Assembly: GCF_005877005.1 (NCBI RefSeq)
Contig: NZ_SSNH01000014.1
Span: 1 to 64,000 of the forward strand
Length of the DNA stretch: 64,000 nucleotides
Direction: 5' to 3'
From: Sinomonas susongensis
GTDB lineage: Bacteria > Actinomycetota > Actinomycetes > Actinomycetales > Micrococcaceae
Within the stretch, counting starts at the first letter, position 1. Every line of letters starts with the position of its first letter. A program made the position numbers and the translations under genes. Under the pieces are notes generated by a model. That model was not told where the DNA came from, did no database searches, and saw only the letters and a list, made by a program, of their open reading frames with translations. Shown piece by piece: positions 33,365-42,882 of the stretch.

Positions 33365-33732
33365 GTCCATCCTTGCGAGTCCCCCTGCACGTTGCGGCCG
33401 CGGAACCGGCTGCCCCCCAAAGGCGCGAGTCCAGGCGGCCGTGCCGCCGCTGCTCGCATGTACAGCCGGAGCCGCGTCCTCAGTGAGACTAGGCTCGGGC
33501 CGTCCGACGTCAGTGCGCTACGAGGTGAACTCAGTGGCGCTCGGGCGCCATCTCCGTCCCGCGCGCGGCCATGACCCGAGGTGGTACTCCGTAGATACAC
33601 GTTTGTCTCCGGGTCCGGCCGCCGCCCAGACTCAGTAGTGGCGCCGGGATGACCGCGAACTCACGCGGTGCGAGCCCGAACGGGTTCGGCACGAAGGAAT
33701 GGGGCAACAGAGCCTCCGGAGGAAGGAGACGC
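33365..33732. other. Divergent intergenic region, 368 bp
   Basis: Lies between the leftward AbiEi-like gene and the rightward aldo/keto reductase. Contains the short inverted repeat CCGAACGGGTTCGG at 33676-33689 and an AGGAAGGAG ribosome site at its right end. No convincing coding sequence or RNA structure was seen. Confidence 0.45.
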
Positions 33733-34716
33733 ATGGACTACAGGACAGTCGGTGCCACCGGCGTGCAGGTTTCGCCCTTGTGCTTCGGCACCATGTCGTT
33801 CGGATCGGAGGCCGACGAGGAGACTTCGGCGAAGATGTACCGCCGGGTCCGCGACGCAGGCATCAACTTCTTCGACACAGCCAACGTCTATGGCGGCGGC
33901 CGTTCGGAGGAGATCCTCGGCAAGCTCGCGGTCGGCGAGCGAGACGATATCGTCATCGCGTCGAAGGTCGGCTTCCCGATGAAGGGCGATCCGAACGGCC
34001 AGGGCCTCTCACGCCGCCACATCATGCAGTCGGTCGAAGCGAGCCTCACGCGGCTCGGGACGGACCGGATCGACTTCTACCTCCTGCACACCCTCGACCC
34101 GCGCACGCCGATCGAGCAGACCCTCCGCGCGCTAGACGACCTCCAGCAGCAGGGCAAGATCCTGTACCCGGCCGTGAGCAACTGGGCGGCGTGGCAGATC
34201 GCCACGGCGCTCGGCATCTCCGACCGGGAGGGCCTCGCCCGGTTCGAGCTCGTCGAGCCCATGTACAACCTCGTGAAACGGCAGGCGGAAGTCGAGATCC
34301 TGCCCCTCGCGCAGGCGGAGAACATGGGGGTCATCACCTACAGCCCCCTCGGCGGCGGCCTCCTCACGGGGAGGTACCGTGGCGGCGCACAGCCCGAGGG
34401 CGGGCGGCTCGTCGAGAATGCCCGGTACGCGGACCGCTACGGCCTCGAGAGCGACCACGCCACCGCTGACCGCTTCGTCGCCTTCGCGGACGACGCCGGA
34501 ATCGCGCCTGCCGGGCTCGCCGTCGCCTGGGCGATGGCCCACCCGGCCGTAACTGCTCCGATCATCGGGGCGCGGAACCCGGAACAGCTCGAAGGATCGC
34601 TCGCGGCGCTCGACATCGAGATGACCCCCGAACTGCGGCACCGGATCTCCGAGCTCTCGCCGACACCGCCCCCCGCTACCGATAGGTCCGAGGTCCTCAC
34701 GGGGAACTGGAATTGA
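33733..34716 (+). CDS. Aldo/keto reductase
   Basis: A 327-residue member of the same superfamily as the genes at 24447 and 31589. Tetrad: Asp and Tyr in FFDTANVYGGG, Lys in VIASKVGFP, His in YLLHTLDPR; cofactor site APIIGARNPEQ. The ATG follows GGAGGAAGGAG. An MFS transporter starts 39 bases downstream, so the two may form an operon that reduces and exports, or imports and reduces, the same compound. Confidence 0.9.
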   Translation: MDYRTVGATGVQVSPLCFGTMSFGSEADEETSAKMYRRVRDAGINFFDTANVYGGGRSEEILGKLAVGERDDIVIASKVGFPMKGDPNGQGLSRRHIMQSVEASLTRLGTDRIDFYLLHTLDPRTPIEQTLRALDDLQQQGKILYPAVSNWAAWQIATALGISDREGLARFELVEPMYNLVKRQAEVEILPLAQAENMGVITYSPLGGGLLTGRYRGGAQPEGGRLVENARYADRYGLESDHATADRFVAFADDAGIAPAGLAVAWAMAHPAVTAPIIGARNPEQLEGSLAALDIEMTPELRHRISELSPTPPPATDRSEVLTGNWN

Positions 34717-34755
34717 ACCCGCCGAAGCCCGAGGGGCATCACTGAAGGGAAAAGC

Positions 34756-35961
34756 ATGAGCCGGACGCAGGCCAAGGCGGGGCCCCAGCAGCCCTCGATG
34801 ACACGCGGCCTGACACTCCTCTTCGCCATAGCGTCGGGGGCCGCCGTCGCCAACCTGTATTGGGCTCAGCCGCTCCTCGACACGATCGCGGGCCAGCTGC
34901 ACGCCACTCCATCCGCAGCCGGCTGGCTCGTCACCTCGACCCAGATCGGCTACGCCGTCGGCATCCTCTTCATCGTCCCGCTCGGGGACGTGCTCGATCG
35001 GAGGCGGCTCACCGTCGCGATGATGCTCGTCTCGGCGGTCGTGCTCGTCCTGTGCGCCCTCGCTCCGACGTTCGGGTTCCTGCTGGCTGCCCTGTGCCTC
35101 CTGGGCATCACGACCGTCGCGGGTCAGATCCTCACGCCGCTCGCCGGGGACCTCGCCGACGACAAGGATCGCGGCCACATCGTCGGGACGGTCGTCGCGG
35201 GCATCCTCACCGGGATCCTCGCGTCCCGCGCCATCAGCGGCCTCGTCGCCGTGTTCGGGGGCTGGCGCGCGGTCTACGCCGCGGCCGCCGTCGCCGTCGT
35301 CGTCCTCGCAGGGTTCGTCTGGCGGGCGCTTCCTCCACTCCACCGCAAGGCGCGCGTCCCCTACCCGAAGCTGCTCGCCTCGGTGGCCGGCGTCGTCGTC
35401 CGCGAGCGCGCCGTGAGGTGGACGCTCGCACTGTCGACGACCGCATTCGCGGCGTTCACCCTGTTCTGGACGTCGCTCACGTTCCTGCTCGCGGGGCCGC
35501 CGTTCCACTACCCCGTCTCGATCATCGGCCTGTTCGGGCTCGTGGGCATCGCCGGCGCCGTGACCGCCCAGCGCGCCGGCCGGCTACACGACAGGGGCTG
35601 GTCGCTTCCGGCCACAGGCATCGCGTGGGTCCTCGTCCTCGCCTCTTTCGTGCTAGCGGCATTCTCTGGCCAGTCGGTCTGGATGCTCGTCCTCGTCGTC
35701 TTCATCCTCGACGTCGCGATCCAAGGCCAGAACGTCCTCAACCAGACTCGCCTCCTCTCGCTCTCGCACGAGGGGCGCAGCCGTCTCAACACGGCGTACG
35801 TGACCTCGAACTTCATCGGCGGGGCCATCGGTTCGGGCGTCTCTGCGCTCCTGTGGTCCTCGGGAGGATGGACCGGGGTCGCGATCGCCGGCATCGTGAT
35901 GAGCTGCTGGGCGCTTGCCGTGTGGGCGCTCGGGCGCCGCGGGCCACTCGTGACCCACTGA
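34756..35961 (+). CDS. MFS transporter, DHA1 type
   Basis: A 401-residue twelve-helix transporter. The start of helix 1 (AVANLYWAQPLLDTIAGQL) and the loop GDVLDRRRLTVAMML are typical of the drug:H+ antiporter-1 subgroup including E. coli YnfM-like proteins. Ribosome site AAGGGAA. It lies 39 bases downstream of an aldo/keto reductase. Substrate not identifiable; export of a metabolite or drug is most likely. Confidence 0.88.
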   Translation: MSRTQAKAGPQQPSMTRGLTLLFAIASGAAVANLYWAQPLLDTIAGQLHATPSAAGWLVTSTQIGYAVGILFIVPLGDVLDRRRLTVAMMLVSAVVLVLCALAPTFGFLLAALCLLGITTVAGQILTPLAGDLADDKDRGHIVGTVVAGILTGILASRAISGLVAVFGGWRAVYAAAAVAVVVLAGFVWRALPPLHRKARVPYPKLLASVAGVVVRERAVRWTLALSTTAFAAFTLFWTSLTFLLAGPPFHYPVSIIGLFGLVGIAGAVTAQRAGRLHDRGWSLPATGIAWVLVLASFVLAAFSGQSVWMLVLVVFILDVAIQGQNVLNQTRLLSLSHEGRSRLNTAYVTSNFIGGAIGSGVSALLWSSGGWTGVAIAGIVMSCWALAVWALGRRGPLVTH

Positions 35962-35974
35962 CGGCGTCTGCACA

Positions 35975-36745
35975 TCAGTCAGGAAGGGCCACCCGGGTGA
36001 TCTGGGCAAGCTTCTCGACCACCGCGTCCTGGAAGGCAACGTCGCGGACCGAGGCTGCCGGCTCGCGGCGGCGCCGGTGGTACCAGTAGCCCCCGCTGGT
36101 CCGGGCGTCGTCGTCCTCCCCCGCCGCGAGCCAGGCCTGGGTGAGGTGGCCCTGCTCGAGGTCGTCGGGCGCACCCGGGCCCCCCATGCGGGTGGGGACC
36201 CAGCCGGGGTCGACGACGTTGCTGCTGACGGCAGGCCAGCGCCGGGAGAGCGCAAACGCGAACGCCGTCACGAGCAGCTTGCTGTCCGAGTACGCCTGAT
36301 AGGCCTCCCAGCGGCGCGTGAGCCACTCGATGTCGTCGAGCGAGGGGGTGCCGCTGCGGTGCATGCCGCTCGTCAGGAAGACCAGGCGGGACGGCCGCGC
36401 GAGCCGCGCTGTGAGGAGGTAGGGCGCGAGGACGTTGACGGCCAGCACCCGCGGGTGGCCTTCCGGCGTCGCGACCCGCCGGGACTCGGTGTACACGCCC
36501 GCGTTGTGGACGACGGCGTCCATGCGCCCCAGCTCGTTGACTTCGTCGGCGAGGGCAAGCGTCTCCGCGCGCACGGCGAGGTCGCCCACGACGACGCCTG
36601 CCGCCTGCGCGGCCACGTCACCGAGGTCGGCGGCCCGCTGGGAGCTGCGGGCGTGGACGACGACGTCGTGCCCTTGCGCGATGAGCGTCCTGGCGGCCGC
36701 GAGCCCGAGGCCTTGGGTTGATCCGGTGATGAAGATGCGGGCCAC
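35975..36745 (-). CDS. Short-chain dehydrogenase/reductase
   Basis: A 256-residue SDR. Cofactor motif TGSTQGLG near residue 8, NAG near 80, catalytic Ser in FLTSGMHR and YxxxK as YSDSK near residue 170. Compared with the SDR at 23491, its active site is intact. The GTG at 36745 follows AAGGAGG. It converges on the MFS gene 34756-35961 with a 13-base gap. The C-terminus is long for this class and includes GGYWYHRRRREPA. Substrate unknown. Confidence 0.9.
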   Translation of the reverse strand: MARIFITGSTQGLGLAAARTLIAQGHDVVVHARSSQRAADLGDVAAQAAGVVVGDLAVRAETLALADEVNELGRMDAVVHNAGVYTESRRVATPEGHPRVLAVNVLAPYLLTARLARPSRLVFLTSGMHRSGTPSLDDIEWLTRRWEAYQAYSDSKLLVTAFAFALSRRWPAVSSNVVDPGWVPTRMGGPGAPDDLEQGHLTQAWLAAGEDDDARTSGGYWYHRRRREPAASVRDVAFQDAVVEKLAQITRVALPD

Positions 36746-36838
36746 GTCAGGCCTCCTTCCCAGGCTGCTTCGACAGTAGCGAATGGTGCGGGAGCGCCGC
36801 ACGTGGTGGGTCGGCCTGATGCCCGACCATGACCACCC

Positions 36839-38269
36839 CTAAACCGACGCCCGATCACCTCTGCCCTCGAAGAGAAGCCGCACTGCATCGCTCGAACGGT
36901 GCGCCCATCGCGTCGTGGAGACGTAGCCGATGACGAGCACGGCGAGCCCCGCGCCTGCGACCGCCCACCACAACGGGTGGGTGTCGCCCGTGAAGGACGG
37001 GCCGATCACGGCGCTCGCCCCCGCACCGGTCAGTGTGCCCGCGAGCGCGACGCCGATGGACGTGCCCGCCTGGCGGCTTGTCGAGGCGACGCCCGCGGCC
37101 ACGCCGCTCTGGGAGAGCGGCATGCCCCCGACTGCCGTCGTCGTGATGGGAGCGTTGACCGTGCCGAACCCGAGGCCGAACAGCACATAGGAGACCAACA
37201 GCACGGCGTACGGCGTGTCGGCGCGCAGGAAGGTGAGGCTGATCCCGCTCGCACACAGCATGCCGCCGGCGATCATGAGCGAGGGACGGGTGCCGAATCG
37301 GGCGACCATGCGCCCGGAATTGAGCGAGGCGGCCAGGGTGCAGGCGGCGAGGGGCAGCATGTAGAGCCCGGTGGCGAAGGGAGAATAGCCGCGGACCTGC
37401 TGCAGGTACAGCGCATTGACGAAGAGGAAGGCGGCATAGGCTCCGAAGGCGAGGATCGCGCACAGGGTGGCCGAGGAGAACGGCACCGAATGGAAGAACC
37501 GCATGTCGAGGAATGGCTCCTCGAGCCGGCGCTCGTAGCCGATGAGCCCCGCAACTGCGGCTGCTGCAACCACGATGAGCGCAACGATGATGGGCGAGCC
37601 CCACCCCTGGCCGGGTCCCTCAATGAGGGCATAGACCAGTGAGGCGAGCCCGACGATGACGAGCACCTGCCCCACTGGGTCAATGCTGCGGGCGCGCGGA
37701 GCCTTCGACTCCGGCACGAACAGCGAGGTCAGGACAACAGCAAGGATCGCGATGGGGACGTTGATCCAGAAGATCGAGCGCCACCCGACGTGCTCGGTGA
37801 GGTACCCGCCGACGAGCGGCCCGAAGGCCTGTGAGACACCGACGACGGCGCCCCAGACGCCGACTGCGCGAGCCCGCTCGCGGCGATCGGTGAAGGTGTT
37901 GGTGATGATCGACATCGCGACAGGGTTGAGCATCGAGCCGCCGATGCCCTGCAGGATGCGGAACAGGATGAGCAGGTGGATCGTGGGGGCGAGGCTGCAC
38001 AGCAGCGAGGCGACGCCGAATGTCACCAGCCCGGTCTGGAAGACCCGGCGCCGGCCTATCCGGTCCGCGGCGGAGCCGGCGAGGAGCAGGAAGCTGGCGA
38101 TGGCCACTGTGTACCCGTCGATGGTCCACTGCAGCGTTGAGACAGTGGTGTCGAGGTCGCGCCGAATCGAGGGCAGCGCCACGTTCACCACGGTGGCGTC
38201 CAAAGAGACGATGAGCAGGCTCATGCAGCAGATGGCGAGCACGAGCCCCTTGCGCGGGTGGTCGGTCAT
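36839..38269 (-). CDS. MFS transporter, DHA2 / EmrB-QacA type
   Basis: A 476-residue transporter of the 14-helix drug efflux class. Landmarks: VSLDATVVNVALPSIRRDL in helix 1, ADRIGRRRVFQTGL in the first loop and RILQGIGGSMLNP in helix 4/5. Ribosome site AGGAG. Just upstream lies the perfect inverted repeat at 38292-38310, so a TetR- or MarR-type repressor probably controls it, but no such gene is adjacent. Confidence 0.9.
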   Translation of the reverse strand: MTDHPRKGLVLAICCMSLLIVSLDATVVNVALPSIRRDLDTTVSTLQWTIDGYTVAIASFLLLAGSAADRIGRRRVFQTGLVTFGVASLLCSLAPTIHLLILFRILQGIGGSMLNPVAMSIITNTFTDRRERARAVGVWGAVVGVSQAFGPLVGGYLTEHVGWRSIFWINVPIAILAVVLTSLFVPESKAPRARSIDPVGQVLVIVGLASLVYALIEGPGQGWGSPIIVALIVVAAAAVAGLIGYERRLEEPFLDMRFFHSVPFSSATLCAILAFGAYAAFLFVNALYLQQVRGYSPFATGLYMLPLAACTLAASLNSGRMVARFGTRPSLMIAGGMLCASGISLTFLRADTPYAVLLVSYVLFGLGFGTVNAPITTTAVGGMPLSQSGVAAGVASTSRQAGTSIGVALAGTLTGAGASAVIGPSFTGDTHPLWWAVAGAGLAVLVIGYVSTTRWAHRSSDAVRLLFEGRGDRASV

Positions 38270-38291
38270 GACACTCCTGCAGATAGACGCA

Positions 38292-38310
38292 TTGTTAGCA
38301 AGGCTAACAA
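38292..38310. promoter_or_regulatory. Perfect operator-like inverted repeat upstream of the MFS gene
   Basis: TTGTTAGCAAGGCTAACAA: 8-bp arms with a 3-base spacer, 22 bases before the MFS start, in the divergent gap with the epimerase gene. Typical shape of a MarR/TetR operator. Confidence 0.6.
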
Positions 38311-38425
38311 CATCTGGACAGACTCTCCAATTCGGCGATACGGTACGGCCATCTCGGCGGCCCAGATCGTTCCCGCTCCCGCCATGGAGACCGGCACACT
38401 CGTTCGCTCAATCAGGAGGAAACCC

Positions 38426-39433
38426 ATGTCCGGAAAGAGCATCCTCTACATCGGGGGGACCGGCACCATCAGCGCGGCCTGCGTCGCCCGCTCCCTTGAG
38501 CGAGGCGACTCGGTCACGGTGCTCAACCGGGGCACGGGAAGGCAGCCCATTCCAGACGGGGCGGAGAGCGTTGTCGCCGACGCGCGGGACCGCCAGTCCG
38601 TGCGGGACGCCTTGGGGGACCGAGAGTTCGACGTCGTCGCACAGTTCGTCGCCTTCACCCCGGCGCAGGTTGCGACCGACATCGACCTCTACGAGGGGCG
38701 GACGGGACAGTACGTCTTCATCAGCTCCGCCTCGGCCTACGAGAAGCCACCCCGGCGCCTGCCGATCACGGAGTCCACTCCCCTGCGCAACCCGTTCTGG
38801 CAGTACTCCCGGGACAAGATCGCCTGCGAAGACCTTCTCATGAGCGCCTTCAGGGAGCGTGAACTCCCCATCACCATCGTCCGGCCGTCCCACACCTACG
38901 ATCACCGGCTGCTCCCGACCCTCGGCGGGTGGACCGACGTCGCCCGCATGCGTGCGGGGAAGCCCGTCCTGATCCACGGCGACGGGACCAGCCTGTGGAC
39001 TCTGACCCACAGCGAAGACTTCGCAGTCGGCTTCACCGGGCTCCTCGGCCACCCCGACGCGATCGGGGAGGCCTTCACCATCACAGGTGACCACGTGCCG
39101 ACGTGGAACCAGGTCTACCGTTGGCTCGCCAATGCTGCGGGGGTGGAAAGCCCCGACTTCGTCCATGTCGCGTCCGAGACCATCGCTCGGCTGCACCCTG
39201 CCCTCGGGCCAGGGCTCCTGGGAGACCGTTCCCACTCGGTCGTGTTCGACACGGCCAAGCTGCGGGCGCTCGTCCCCGAGTTCCGCACGACCATCACGTT
39301 CGACGAAGGCGCGCGGCGCCTCGTGGCCCACTACGAGGCGCACCCCGAACTGCAGGTCCTCGACGAGGAGCTGGACGCGGCCTTCGATCGCATTGCAGCC
39401 ACCGCTCTCGGCTCCCTGAACCCGCAGACCTGA
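38426..39433 (+). CDS. NAD-dependent epimerase/dehydratase family protein
   Basis: A 335-residue extended-SDR-type protein. The nucleotide-binding start reads LYIGGTGTISAACV, similar to the isoflavone reductase/CSP41-like epimerases; a catalytic-like YSRDK lies near residue 130 and RPSHTYD near 155. Ribosome site CAGGAGGAAA. The alcohol dehydrogenase gene starts four bases after its stop, so the pair is an operon, probably acting on the same sugar or polyol. Function not assigned further. Confidence 0.87.
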   Translation: MSGKSILYIGGTGTISAACVARSLERGDSVTVLNRGTGRQPIPDGAESVVADARDRQSVRDALGDREFDVVAQFVAFTPAQVATDIDLYEGRTGQYVFISSASAYEKPPRRLPITESTPLRNPFWQYSRDKIACEDLLMSAFRERELPITIVRPSHTYDHRLLPTLGGWTDVARMRAGKPVLIHGDGTSLWTLTHSEDFAVGFTGLLGHPDAIGEAFTITGDHVPTWNQVYRWLANAAGVESPDFVHVASETIARLHPALGPGLLGDRSHSVVFDTAKLRALVPEFRTTITFDEGARRLVAHYEAHPELQVLDEELDAAFDRIAATALGSLNPQT

Positions 39434-39437
39434 GCCC

Positions 39438-40493
39438 GTGCGCGCGATCGTCATGGACCAGATCGCCGCGCCGCTCGCCGTCCGGGAAGTCGCAGAGCCG
39501 GAGGTGCCCGAGGGCGGAGTGGCGATCACCGTCGTCGCGACCGGGCTCTGCCGGAGCGACTGGCACGCCTGGGCCGGCCACGACGACATCGCGCTGCCCC
39601 ACGTTCCCGGGCACGAGCTCGCCGGCGTCATCACGCGCGTCGGGCCCGGCGTGGCGAAGTGGTCGGTCGGCGACCGCGTCACCGCTCCGTTCGTGGAGGG
39701 CTGCGGGAAATGCGAGTGGTGCCGCGCAGGCGACGCCCAGGTCTGCCCGGACCAGCAGCAGCCCGGCTTCACCCATTGGGGTTCCTTCGCCGAGCGCGTC
39801 GTGATCCACGCGGCGGACACTAATCTCGTCGCGATCCCCGAGGGGGTCAGCTTCGAGGCCGCCGCGAGCCTGGGCTGCCGGTTCGCGACCGCCTACCGCG
39901 CACTGACAGGGCGGGCGCGCCTCAGGGAGGGCGAGTGGACCACGGTCGTCGGCGCGGGCGGCGTCGGGCTCAGCGCCGTCATGATCGCGAAGGCGCTCGG
40001 CGGCAGGGTCATCGCAGTCGACCGGAACTCAGCAGCCCTGGACGTCGCCGCCTCCCTCGGGGCTGACCACGTCCTACTGGCCGACGGCACCGTCACGGCC
40101 GACGGCACCGACATCCCCGCACAGGTCCATGCCCTGACGGGAGGCGGCAGCCATGTCTCCGTCGACGCCGTCGGAAGCGAACAGACGAGCGCCAGCGCGA
40201 TCCTCAGCCTGCGCCGTAGGGGCCGGCACGTGCAGATCGGCCTCCTGCCGCCAGTGGAGGGCCACCCTCGTGTGCCGATGGCGCGCGTGATCGCGTGGGA
40301 GCTCGACGTGTTCGGCAGCCACGGAATGGCGGCGAGGGACTACCCCGGGATGCTCGCCCTGATCGCGTCCGGTGCGCTCGAACCGCAGAAGCTCATCGAG
40401 CGCGTCATCGGGCTCGAGGAGGCGGCCCGCATGCTGCCTGGCTTCGACACCGCGAACGTCGCAGGCATGACCATGATCGATCCGACGCGCTGA
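39438..40493 (+). CDS. Zinc-dependent alcohol dehydrogenase
   Basis: A 351-residue medium-chain dehydrogenase. Catalytic zinc ligands C38 and H59 with E60 (GHE), and structural zinc cysteines C89, C92, C95 and C103 (CGKCEWCRAGDAQVC). NAD-binding motif VVGAGGVGLSAVMIA near residue 170. The GTG start, four bases after the epimerase stop, has no strong ribosome site, so translation is probably coupled. Substrate unknown; sequence is closest to propanol-preferring/AdhP-like enzymes. Confidence 0.9.
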   Translation: MRAIVMDQIAAPLAVREVAEPEVPEGGVAITVVATGLCRSDWHAWAGHDDIALPHVPGHELAGVITRVGPGVAKWSVGDRVTAPFVEGCGKCEWCRAGDAQVCPDQQQPGFTHWGSFAERVVIHAADTNLVAIPEGVSFEAAASLGCRFATAYRALTGRARLREGEWTTVVGAGGVGLSAVMIAKALGGRVIAVDRNSAALDVAASLGADHVLLADGTVTADGTDIPAQVHALTGGGSHVSVDAVGSEQTSASAILSLRRRGRHVQIGLLPPVEGHPRVPMARVIAWELDVFGSHGMAARDYPGMLALIASGALEPQKLIERVIGLEEAARMLPGFDTANVAGMTMIDPTR

Positions 40494-40543
40494 GGCCTTC
40501 CGGCCGATCGCGGATCTCAGGAGAAATCGAGAAGAGGTACATC

Positions 40544-42730
40544 GTGGAAGTCTGGGCTGGCAGTCCGTACCCGTTCGGGGCGACCTATGACGGCAGTGGA
40601 ACCAATTTCGCGGTATTCAGCGAAGTCGCGACTGCCGTCGAGCTGTGCCTCTTCGACGACCGCGGGAACGAGACGCGGATTCCCCTCGAATCAGTCGACG
40701 CGTTCGTATGGCACTGCTATCTGCCCCACGTGCTCCCGGGCCAGTTGTACGGGTACAGGGTCCACGGTCCCTATGAGCCCTCCGCGGGCCTCCGCTGCAA
40801 TCCCGCCAAATTGCTCCTGGATCCCTACGCCAAGGCGCTCCACGGCGACATCAAGTGGGATCAGGCCCTTTTCTCCTACAACTTCGGCGACCCCAATTCG
40901 CTGAACAGCCTGGATTCCGCCGCTTTCACGATGCGTTCCGTCGTCATCAGCCCCTTCTTCGATTGGCAGGGCGACAAGGCGCCCAACATCCCGTACAACC
41001 AGACCTTCATCTACGAAGCCCACGTCAAGGGCCTCACCAAGCTGCACCCCGACGTCCCCGAGGAGGAGCGGGGCACGTACGCAGGCATCGCGCACCCCGC
41101 CGTGATCGACCACCTCCTCCGCTTGGGCGTCACGGCCGTGGAGCTCATGCCCGTCCACCAGTTCGCGCAGGACGGCCTGCTCCTCGAGCGAGGGCTCTCC
41201 AACTACTGGGGCTACAGCACGATCGGGTTCCTGGCGCCCCACAGCGGCTACAGCTCGACCCGCGAACCCGGCCTGCAGGTGCAGGAATTCAAGGCGATGG
41301 TGCGGTCCCTCCACGCGGCCGGGATAGAGGTCATCCTCGACGTCGTGTACAACCACACCGCTGAGGGGAACCACCTCGGCCCGACCCTCTCCTTCAGGGG
41401 GATCGACAACCACGCGTACTACCGACTCGCCGAGGACCCGGCGTTCTACGCGGACTACACGGGCACCGGGAACACCGTCAACGTGCGCCACCCGCACACG
41501 CTGCAGCTCCTCATGGATTCGCTGCGGTACTGGGTGACGGAAATGCACGTGGACGGCTTCCGCTTCGACCTCGCGGCGACCCTCGCCCGGGAGTTCTACG
41601 ACGTGGACCGCCTCTCGAGCTTCTTCGACCTCGTCCAGCAGGACCCTGTGGTGTCGCAGGTGAAGCTCATCGCGGAGCCCTGGGACGTGGGACCGGGCGG
41701 CTATCAGGTGGGAAACTTCCCGCCCCTGTGGACGGAATGGAACGGGAAGTACCGTGACGCGGTGAGGGACTTCTGGCGCGGGGCTCCCGCCACTCTGGGG
41801 GAATTCGCCTCGCGTCTGGCAGGATCAGCGGACCTCTACGAGTCGTCGGGGCGCCGGCCGGTGGCGTCCATCAACTTCGTCACGGCGCACGACGGCTTCA
41901 CCCTCCGCGACCTCGTCTCCTACAACGAGAAGCACAATGAGGCGAACGGTGAGGGGAACAACGACGGAGAGTCGTTCAATCGCTCCTGGAACTGCGGTGC
42001 CGAGGGGGAGACCGACGACGAGGCGATCCTGGCCCTGCGTTCCCGCCAGCAGCGGAACTTCATCGCGACCCTCATGCTCTCCCAGGGTGTCCCCATGCTC
42101 CTGCACGGAGACGAGCTGGGCCGCTCCCAGTCGGGGAACAACAACGCCTACTGCCAGGACTCGGACCTCACTTGGGTCGACTGGAGCGCGGCGGACACTC
42201 CCCTCGTCGAATTCACCGCGGAGGCCAGCCGGCTTCGGAAGGAGCATCCGACCTTCCGGCGAAATCGCTTCTTCGAGGGGCGGCCCGTCGAGCGCGGGGT
42301 CGGGGATCCTCTGCCCGATATCGTCTGGCTGAACCTGGATGCCTCTCCGATGCTCCCGAGCAACTGGGATGAGGAGCTGGCCCGTGCCGTGGCCGTCTTC
42401 TACAACGGTGCGGGGATCGGCAAGGACCACCGCGGGCGCCCGATCGAGGATGCAAGTTTCCTCCTCTGCTTCAATTCGAACAGCCACCCCGCCACGTTCG
42501 TCCTCCCTCCCGAGGAGTACAACCCCGAATGGGAGCTCGTGCTGGACACAGCAGGTGAACTGCCCGGCAATTCCCGTTGCAGTGCGAGCGAGGAGCTCAA
42601 GGTCATGGAGAAGTCCGTCGTGGTCCTCCGTACGTACTCCCCTCCCAGCAAGGCCCCGGACCACTCGGTCGCTGCATCGCTCGCGGCGCTGCGCCGGCTG
42701 CAGGCAGCGGGACGCGCTCAGGGCGCGTGA
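40544..42730 (+). CDS. glgX: Glycogen debranching enzyme GlgX
   Basis: A 728-residue isoamylase-type GH13 enzyme that hydrolyses alpha-1,6 branches of phosphorylase-limit glycogen. N-terminal CBM48 domain (SPYPFGATYDGSGTNFAVFS) and a catalytic barrel with the nucleophile Asp in DGFRFDLA (near 342), acid Glu in IAEPWD (near 378) and Asp in TAHDGFT (near 449). RDLVSYNEKHNEANGE is a GlgX signature. The GTG start follows GAGG and starts 50 bases after the alcohol dehydrogenase. No other glycogen gene is nearby. Confidence 0.94.
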   Translation: MEVWAGSPYPFGATYDGSGTNFAVFSEVATAVELCLFDDRGNETRIPLESVDAFVWHCYLPHVLPGQLYGYRVHGPYEPSAGLRCNPAKLLLDPYAKALHGDIKWDQALFSYNFGDPNSLNSLDSAAFTMRSVVISPFFDWQGDKAPNIPYNQTFIYEAHVKGLTKLHPDVPEEERGTYAGIAHPAVIDHLLRLGVTAVELMPVHQFAQDGLLLERGLSNYWGYSTIGFLAPHSGYSSTREPGLQVQEFKAMVRSLHAAGIEVILDVVYNHTAEGNHLGPTLSFRGIDNHAYYRLAEDPAFYADYTGTGNTVNVRHPHTLQLLMDSLRYWVTEMHVDGFRFDLAATLAREFYDVDRLSSFFDLVQQDPVVSQVKLIAEPWDVGPGGYQVGNFPPLWTEWNGKYRDAVRDFWRGAPATLGEFASRLAGSADLYESSGRRPVASINFVTAHDGFTLRDLVSYNEKHNEANGEGNNDGESFNRSWNCGAEGETDDEAILALRSRQQRNFIATLMLSQGVPMLLHGDELGRSQSGNNNAYCQDSDLTWVDWSAADTPLVEFTAEASRLRKEHPTFRRNRFFEGRPVERGVGDPLPDIVWLNLDASPMLPSNWDEELARAVAVFYNGAGIGKDHRGRPIEDASFLLCFNSNSHPATFVLPPEEYNPEWELVLDTAGELPGNSRCSASEELKVMEKSVVVLRTYSPPSKAPDHSVAASLAALRRLQAAGRAQGA

Positions 42731-42843
42731 GGAAGGACCGGCTCTGACGGTCGGCGGCGGAACCTGCGCGGGGATCAGGCAGGGTGGCGAGAAGAGCGGT
42801 GATAGATTCGAAAAGAAGTGCGCCGACGCCGGAAAAAGGAACG

Positions 42844-42882
42844 ATGGAACCGCTCGCACCGAAAATGAGCCGGACCCAGTGA
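42844..42882 (+). CDS. Possible 12-codon leader peptide
   Basis: ATG at 42844, preceded by AAGGA at normal spacing, opens a 12-residue frame (MEPLAPKMSRTQ) whose TGA overlaps the GTG of the first DUF202 gene (GTGA). The arrangement suggests translational coupling of the membrane protein to a short upstream frame. No composition hint of amino acid attenuation. Confidence 0.35.
   Translation: MEPLAPKMSRTQ

Noticed and set aside
40295-40543. Extended N-terminus of GlgX
   Set aside because: Lies inside the alcohol dehydrogenase gene in a shadow frame; GlgX homology starts at the GTG 40544.
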